From the NCBI GenBank assembly GCA_030731685.1, contig JANQTO010000255.1, forward strand, positions 1 to 16,211: 16,211 nucleotides of DNA, given 5' to 3'. Positions 11,593-16,211 of this stretch are shown one piece after another (position 1 is the stretch's first letter; every line of letters starts with the position of its first letter). The notes below the pieces were generated by a model, which did not search any database, had not been told where the DNA came from, and saw only the letters and a program-made list of their open reading frames with translations. The translations under genes were made by a program, and so were the position numbers. The stretch comes from Nonlabens sp. (lineage in GTDB: Bacteria > Bacteroidota > Bacteroidia > Flavobacteriales > Flavobacteriaceae).

Positions 11593-13930
11593 AGAAAATG
11601 ACGCTGTTAGAAAAGCAGCATTGCAACGCCACGTGCGCACCTATTGGAGACTAGTATTTATAGGCATCGGGCTGGTGTGCCTCCTATTTTTACTGGCTTC
11701 TTTTGGACTGTTTGGCGAGTTACCAGACCATACAAAATTAGAAAATCCGGACTCTGAACTGGCTACTGAAATCGTTTCGTCAGATGGTGTCGTATTGGGT
11801 AAGTACTACTCTGAAAACCGCACGCCTATACAGTTTGAAGACTTACCGCAAAATATTGTGGACGCACTGGTAGCTACTGAAGATGAGCGTTTTTACTCTC
11901 ATAGTGGAATTGATGCTCGTGGAACGCTTAGGGCATTCAGACATTTAGGAGCAAAAGGTGGCGCTAGTACCATTACGCAGCAGTTAGCAAAGAATTACTT
12001 CACTGGTGAGCGCAGTAAGAATAAACTACAACGTGGTTTGCAAAAAATTCAAGAATGGATTATTGCAGTACGTTTGGAACGCCAGTACACCAAAAACGAA
12101 ATTATAGCGATGTACCTGAACCAGATAGACTTTTTGTACTACGGTGACGGTATTAAATCTGCTGCAAATATCTATTTTGATAAAGACCCTAAAGATTTAA
12201 ATATTCAAGAAAGTGCCGTTTTTGTAGCCATGCTTAAAAACCCAAGGCAGTTTAACCCGAAGCGTGAAGTTTCAAAAGAAAAGGCTCTAGGTCGTAGAAA
12301 TCAGGTTTTTGTGCAAATGGTGCGTAACGGTATGTTGACAGAATCTCAAAAGGATAGTCTCACACAACTACCTATAGAACTTAATTATTCTCCCGAAAGT
12401 CATACAGACGGTATGGCAACCTATTTTAGAGAGCACCTACGTGGCTGGTTAAAATCGTGGGCAAGTAAAAATACAAACCCTGCTACGGGAAATGCTTATA
12501 GTTTGTACAGTGACGGTCTCAAGGTGAATGTAACTATAGATAGCCGCATGCAGCTTATTGCAGAGCAGGCAACTGCGGCGCACATGACAAATCTTCAAAA
12601 GGAATTTGACAGACAAAATAGAAACAATCGCAACGCACCGTTTCGTGATATTTCAAAGTCTGAAACTGAAAGTATACTAAATACTGCGATGCGACGCAGT
12701 GAACGTTATAGATTGTTAAAAGCTGCTGGAAAGACAGATGATCAAATCTCAAAAAGTTTTGATACTAAAACAGACATGGTCGTTTTTGATTGGAAAAGTC
12801 CAGGGCAAGAAGTGGATACCATCATGACGCCACGCGATTCTGTGCTGTATTATAAGAAGTTTTTGCAGGCGGGAATGATGTCTATGGAACCGCAAACAGG
12901 TTACGTAAAGGCATGGGTAGGCGGTATTAACCAAAAACACTTTCAGTACGACCACGTTACAGGAAAGCGCCAGCCGGGTTCTACATTCAAGCCATTTGTA
13001 TACGCAACGGCGATTGATTTATTACATTTCTCGCCTTGTAAAACATATAGCTCCAGTAAAATAACAATACCTGCTGGTCGTCATGGTGCAGCAAAATCTT
13101 GGACACCATCAAATTCTGGTGGCGGCTATAATAGTACCATGACATTAATGGGAGCACTTGCAAATTCTGTTAACACTATTAGTGCAAAGCTTATTAATGA
13201 AACCGGTCCACAAGCAGTGGTTGACCTCACCGAGCGTTTAGGTGTAGATACGAGTGATTTTGACATTGTACCTTCACTAGCCCTAGGAACACCAGCCGTG
13301 AGCGTTTATGAAATGGTAGGCGCTTACAGCGTTTTTGCAAACGGCGGTATCTTTATAGAACCCGTTCTTGTAACGAGCATAGAAGATAAAAACGGGCGTG
13401 TCGTTTACCAGCAAATTCCAGAAACTAAGGATGTTCTCAACCCAGAAACGGCTTATGTAACCGTAAAGCTTATGGAAGGTGTAACCTCAGATGGTAGTGG
13501 TAAAAGGCTGCGCGGTTCTAGTGCTCGCAACGATTATTATTATAAAACTGTAGTAACCGGCTACCCGTATAATTTTGATAATGACATTGCAGGAAAAACA
13601 GGAACCACACAAAACAACTCAGACGGGTGGTTTATGGGAATGGTTCCCAATCTTGTGACAGGCGTTTGGGTAGGTGGCGAGAACAGGTCTGTCCATTTTG
13701 GCAGTACACTATATGGTCAGGGCGCGACCATGGCACTACCTATTTGGGGTAGTTATATGAAAGGCGTTTATGCCATTAAAGAACTGGGTATTTCTAAAGA
13801 TTCATTTAAAAAACCCGAAGACCTTTCCATAGAAATAGATTGTACTAAATATAAGGACGCAGGGTCTGGAGGCAGCGGCTTTAGTGGCTATGGTGACGAG
13901 AGTGGTGATGGCGATGAACTAGAAATGTAG
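11579..13930 (+). CDS. Class A penicillin-binding protein (bifunctional peptidoglycan synthase, PBP1A type)
   Basis: A 783-residue inner-membrane enzyme that polymerises and cross-links peptidoglycan in the periplasm. A short basic cytoplasmic N-terminus precedes one TM helix (about 23-45). The GT51 glycosyltransferase domain has EDERFYSHSG (catalytic Glu101), GGASTITQQLAKN (127-139) and RLERQYTKNEIIAMYLN (165-181). The transpeptidase domain has SxxK as STFK (Ser468, Lys471), SVN (530-532) and KTGT (673-676). The C-terminus ends in a Gly/Ser/Asp/Glu-rich tail (about 757-783), probably flexible. The ATG start lies inside the last codons of gldH (14-base overlap); the Met-Ala-Thr-Ser-Lys start followed by a basic stretch and TM is what the family shows. 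Its neighbours suggest co-expression with GldH and the downstream exonuclease. Confidence 0.95.
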   Translation: MATSKENDAVRKAALQRHVRTYWRLVFIGIGLVCLLFLLASFGLFGELPDHTKLENPDSELATEIVSSDGVVLGKYYSENRTPIQFEDLPQNIVDALVATEDERFYSHSGIDARGTLRAFRHLGAKGGASTITQQLAKNYFTGERSKNKLQRGLQKIQEWIIAVRLERQYTKNEIIAMYLNQIDFLYYGDGIKSAANIYFDKDPKDLNIQESAVFVAMLKNPRQFNPKREVSKEKALGRRNQVFVQMVRNGMLTESQKDSLTQLPIELNYSPESHTDGMATYFREHLRGWLKSWASKNTNPATGNAYSLYSDGLKVNVTIDSRMQLIAEQATAAHMTNLQKEFDRQNRNNRNAPFRDISKSETESILNTAMRRSERYRLLKAAGKTDDQISKSFDTKTDMVVFDWKSPGQEVDTIMTPRDSVLYYKKFLQAGMMSMEPQTGYVKAWVGGINQKHFQYDHVTGKRQPGSTFKPFVYATAIDLLHFSPCKTYSSSKITIPAGRHGAAKSWTPSNSGGGYNSTMTLMGALANSVNTISAKLINETGPQAVVDLTERLGVDTSDFDIVPSLALGTPAVSVYEMVGAYSVFANGGIFIEPVLVTSIEDKNGRVVYQQIPETKDVLNPETAYVTVKLMEGVTSDGSGKRLRGSSARNDYYYKTVVTGYPYNFDNDIAGKTGTTQNNSDGWFMGMVPNLVTGVWVGGENRSVHFGSTLYGQGATMALPIWGSYMKGVYAIKELGISKDSFKKPEDLSIEIDCTKYKDAGSGGSGFSGYGDESGDGDELEM

Positions 13931-13933
13931 CTT

Positions 13934-14644
13934 ATGATAACACAACTGCAACTTGACGATATCTTGTTTCTAGATATAGAAACAGTCCCACAAGAGGAAA
14001 CTTTTAGTAATCTAGATATTATAGACCAGCAGCTCTACGGTGATAAAACAAAATACCAGCGTAAAGATGAGTTCACGCCCGAGCAGTTCTATGACCGCGC
14101 CGGCATCTGGGCAGAGTTTGGTAAGATTATATGTATATCTGTAGGCTATTTTGTGCACCGCAAAGGTCGCGAGTTTAGAGTGCGTAGTTTTACAGGAACT
14201 GAAACCCAGATATTAGAAAACTTTGCAGCTTTGTTAAATGAGCATTTTTCTGGTAACAAGCACCTACTTTGTGCGCATAACGGTAAGGAATTTGATTTTC
14301 CGTATATCGCTAGACGTATGATTATTAATCAGCTAGAGGTTCCTTCTAAGCTTGATTTGTTTGGTAAAAAGCCATGGGAAGTCATGCATTTAGACACGCT
14401 GGAATTGTGGAAATTTGGCGATTACAAGCACTTTACCAGCCTAAAACTATTAACGCGCGTTCTCGGAATCCCGTCACCCAAAGACGACATAGATGGCTCG
14501 CAAGTGCGCGATGTCTATTATAAAGAACAAGACGTGCCGCGCATAGCCCGATATTGCGAGCGTGATGTGGTTGCTGTAGCACAAGTGGTGCTGCGATTGC
14601 GCAAAGAACCTATACTGACCGATGAACAAATCGTCACAAAATAA
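13934..14644 (+). CDS. Predicted 3'-5' exonuclease, PolB-like (DnaQ fold)
   Basis: A 236-residue stand-alone exonuclease domain of the DEDD/RNase H-like superfamily, closest to the family annotated as predicted 3'-5' exonuclease related to PolB. Exo I is FLDIETVP (Asp14, Glu16), Exo II is CAHNGKEFDFPYIARRM (Asp121), and Exo III is YCERDVVAVAQ (Tyr207, Asp211). All four acidic metal ligands are present, so it should be active with two divalent metal ions. No polymerase domain is attached. Its substrate, a DNA or RNA 3' end, is not known from sequence. The ATG is 3 bases after the PBP stop, with no Shine-Dalgarno. The last 23 bases overlap the start of the ABC ATPase gene in another frame, which fits an operon member. 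Confidence 0.9.
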   Translation: MITQLQLDDILFLDIETVPQEETFSNLDIIDQQLYGDKTKYQRKDEFTPEQFYDRAGIWAEFGKIICISVGYFVHRKGREFRVRSFTGTETQILENFAALLNEHFSGNKHLLCAHNGKEFDFPYIARRMIINQLEVPSKLDLFGKKPWEVMHLDTLELWKFGDYKHFTSLKLLTRVLGIPSPKDDIDGSQVRDVYYKEQDVPRIARYCERDVVAVAQVVLRLRKEPILTDEQIVTK

Positions 14645-16211
14645 ACCCGTAATTACCGTCGCAGGTCTGAACGTGTCTTTTGGGCATGGAGACAAGCGCA
14701 CGCAGGTGCTTTACGATGTTTCTTTTGAGTTGAAACCACAGGAAATTCTTGCCATTGTAGGCGAGAGTGGCAGTGGTAAATCGGTTACTTCTAAAACCTT
14801 AATGGGCTTGTTGCCAGAGGCTGTTGCGCATGTCACGGCAGATAAACTATTTTTAAAAGACCAAGATTTATTAGCGCTGGATGGTGGTGACTGGTCACGC
14901 TTTCGCGGAAGCGAAATAAGCATGATCTTTCAGGAACCTATGAGTTCGCTCAATCCAACGATTACGTGCGGTGAACAGGTTGCTGAAGTTTTGAGGTTGC
15001 ATACCGAACTCGACGCAAAGGCGATTCATAAAACCGTCATTGAGCTGTTTGAGAAAGTAAAATTGCCTACGCCCGAAATTACCTATGCAAAGTACCCACA
15101 CGAGATAAGTGGCGGCCAGATGCAGCGCGTTATGATAGCTATGGCAATCGCCTGTAAACCAGCAGTACTCATTGCAGACGAGCCTACAACGGCGCTGGAC
15201 GTGACTGTGCAACGCGAGATTTTGCTGCTTCTTAAAGGCTTGCAAGAAGAGTACGGGCTTAGCATTATTTTCATATCACATGATTTATCACTCGTGCAAT
15301 CGCTTGCACATCGTGTGATTGTGATGTACAAAGGTCGCATCGTAGAAAGTGGTGACGCTAGTAGCATTTTCAACAACCCGCAAGAGCAATATACTAAAGC
15401 TCTCATAGCTGCCAGACCCGATACAAAAACGCGGCTCAAGCGACTACCTACTATTGCCGATTTTGTCAATAATACCCGCGATACTAGACTAGTTTCTGCT
15501 GAAGAAAGAGCAGCGCATCACAAAGAATTATATGCATCAACGCCTATTTTAGAACTGCGCGATGTCGTCAAAGAATACCCAATTAAAACAGGCTTTTTAA
15601 ATCCTAAAAAGGTTTTTAGGGCTGTGGACGGCGTGAGTTTTAAACTGTATGCTGGTGAAAGTCTAGGTCTTGTGGGTGAAAGCGGTTGTGGTAAAAGCAC
15701 GCTGGGAAACCTGATTCTGGGACTTAAAAAAACAACCAGTGGCAGCATTATCTACGATGGTATCGACCTGACCAACGTATCTTCTAATAAGATGCGGTCT
15801 TTGCGCAAAGATTTACAAATTATTTTTCAGGATCCGTTTGCGTCATTGAATCCAAGACTTACCGTAGGACAGGCAATCATAGAACCTATGAAATGGCATG
15901 GAATAGGCACTAGTAATGCTGATCGCAAGGAACGCGTGTTGCAATTGTTAGAACGCGTAGGTCTTACTAGAGAACATTATAACCGCTACCCGCATGAGTT
16001 TAGTGGCGGACAGCGACAGCGTGTGGGAATTGCCAGAACCGTAGCGCTAGAACCTAAACTTATTGTTTGTGATGAGTCGGTAAGTGCGCTGGACATATCG
16101 GTGCAGGCGCAGGTCTTGAATTTGCTCAATGAGTTTAAAGAAGATTTTGGGTTTTCGTATTTATTCATCTCACACGACTTAGCAGTAGTCAAATACTTCT
16201 GTGACCAGGTG
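14622..16211 (+). CDS. ABC transporter ATP-binding protein with two fused ATPase domains, peptide/nickel type (3' end missing)
   Basis: The frame is open from ATG 14622 to the window edge, 530 residues, and probably lacks only a short C-terminal part. Two oligopeptide/dipeptide-type nucleotide-binding domains are fused. NBD1 has Walker A GESGSGKS (47-54), Q-loop Gln104 (IFQEPMSSLNP), signature SGGQ (163-166), Walker B LIADEP and H-loop His220. NBD2 has Walker A GESGCGKS (352-359), Gln403 (IFQDPFASLNP), SGGQ (461-464), Asp484-Glu485 and His518. This arrangement is that of YejF/GsiA-like proteins, which power import of peptides or related compounds in the inner membrane. After the catalytic Glu485 comes Ser, not the usual Pro (CDESVSALD). 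The permease and binding protein genes are not in the window. A degenerate palindrome (14898-14913) encodes RFRGS near residues 93-97. The start overlaps the exonuclease gene by 23 bases. Confidence 0.93.
   Translation, partial: MNKSSQNKPVITVAGLNVSFGHGDKRTQVLYDVSFELKPQEILAIVGESGSGKSVTSKTLMGLLPEAVAHVTADKLFLKDQDLLALDGGDWSRFRGSEISMIFQEPMSSLNPTITCGEQVAEVLRLHTELDAKAIHKTVIELFEKVKLPTPEITYAKYPHEISGGQMQRVMIAMAIACKPAVLIADEPTTALDVTVQREILLLLKGLQEEYGLSIIFISHDLSLVQSLAHRVIVMYKGRIVESGDASSIFNNPQEQYTKALIAARPDTKTRLKRLPTIADFVNNTRDTRLVSAEERAAHHKELYASTPILELRDVVKEYPIKTGFLNPKKVFRAVDGVSFKLYAGESLGLVGESGCGKSTLGNLILGLKKTTSGSIIYDGIDLTNVSSNKMRSLRKDLQIIFQDPFASLNPRLTVGQAIIEPMKWHGIGTSNADRKERVLQLLERVGLTREHYNRYPHEFSGGQRQRVGIARTVALEPKLIVCDESVSALDISVQAQVLNLLNEFKEDFGFSYLFISHDLAVVKYFCDQV
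14898..14913. repeat. Palindrome copy 4, one mismatch, inside the ABC ATPase gene
   Basis: CGCTTTCGCGGAAGCG differs from the perfect element by A to G at 14908, which breaks the symmetry. It is read as RFRGS just before EISMIFQEP, where an RGxEI sequence is expected in this family. The change may be selection on Gly, or the match may be partly coincidental. Confidence 0.6.

Overview
The window looks like chromosomal DNA of a Bacteroidota bacterium, most likely a (marine) member of Flavobacteriaceae. The evidence is a recognisable gldH gliding-motility lipoprotein gene, a RicT protein of the flavobacterial type, a RecQ with a C-terminal helix-turn-helix extension, genes mostly without Shine-Dalgarno sites, and several promoters with the Bacteroidota -7 element TAnnTTTG. 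Genus is not certain. I see no rRNA, tRNA, CRISPR array, transposase, integrase or phage gene; this is mostly ordinary core genome.

Layout. At 1-557 is the 3' part of a carboxymuconolactone decarboxylase/AhpD-like gene, converging on a secreted protein of unknown function (559-1350, minus). recQ (1602-3770) follows. Two near-identical cold-shock protein genes (4017-4211 and 4482-4676) lie in tandem; each has its own promoter element, matching leader and intrinsic terminator, at a constant 465-base offset. A four-helix membrane protein of unknown function (4745-5620) follows them.

A compact ferrous iron uptake operon lies on the minus strand: feoA (8091-7861, TTG start), feoB (7868-5742) and a 42-residue Cys-rich FeoB-associated peptide (5745-5617). 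All the joints overlap, and a well-formed promoter sits at 8119-8149. Upstream of it on the same strand is an orphan sensor histidine kinase (9321-8176).

After a 319-base intergenic region with two dyads, five plus-strand genes form a tightly packed run: ricT (9641), gldH (11095), a class A penicillin-binding protein (11579), a PolB-like 3'-5' exonuclease (13934) and a double-cassette peptide/nickel-type ABC ATPase (14622, running off the window). Junctions overlap by 1, 14 and 23 bases or are 3 bases apart, so co-transcription and some translational coupling are likely. The run places a gliding lipoprotein beside a peptidoglycan synthase.

The most unusual signal is a 16-base perfect palindrome, CGCTTTCGCGAAAGCG. 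It occurs three times exactly and once with one mismatch, always inside coding sequence (recQ, feoB, gldH and the ABC ATPase) and on both gene orientations. It is read as RFRES, AFAKA or RFRGS depending on frame. This looks like a genome-wide dispersed palindrome comparable in behaviour to cyanobacterial HIP1.
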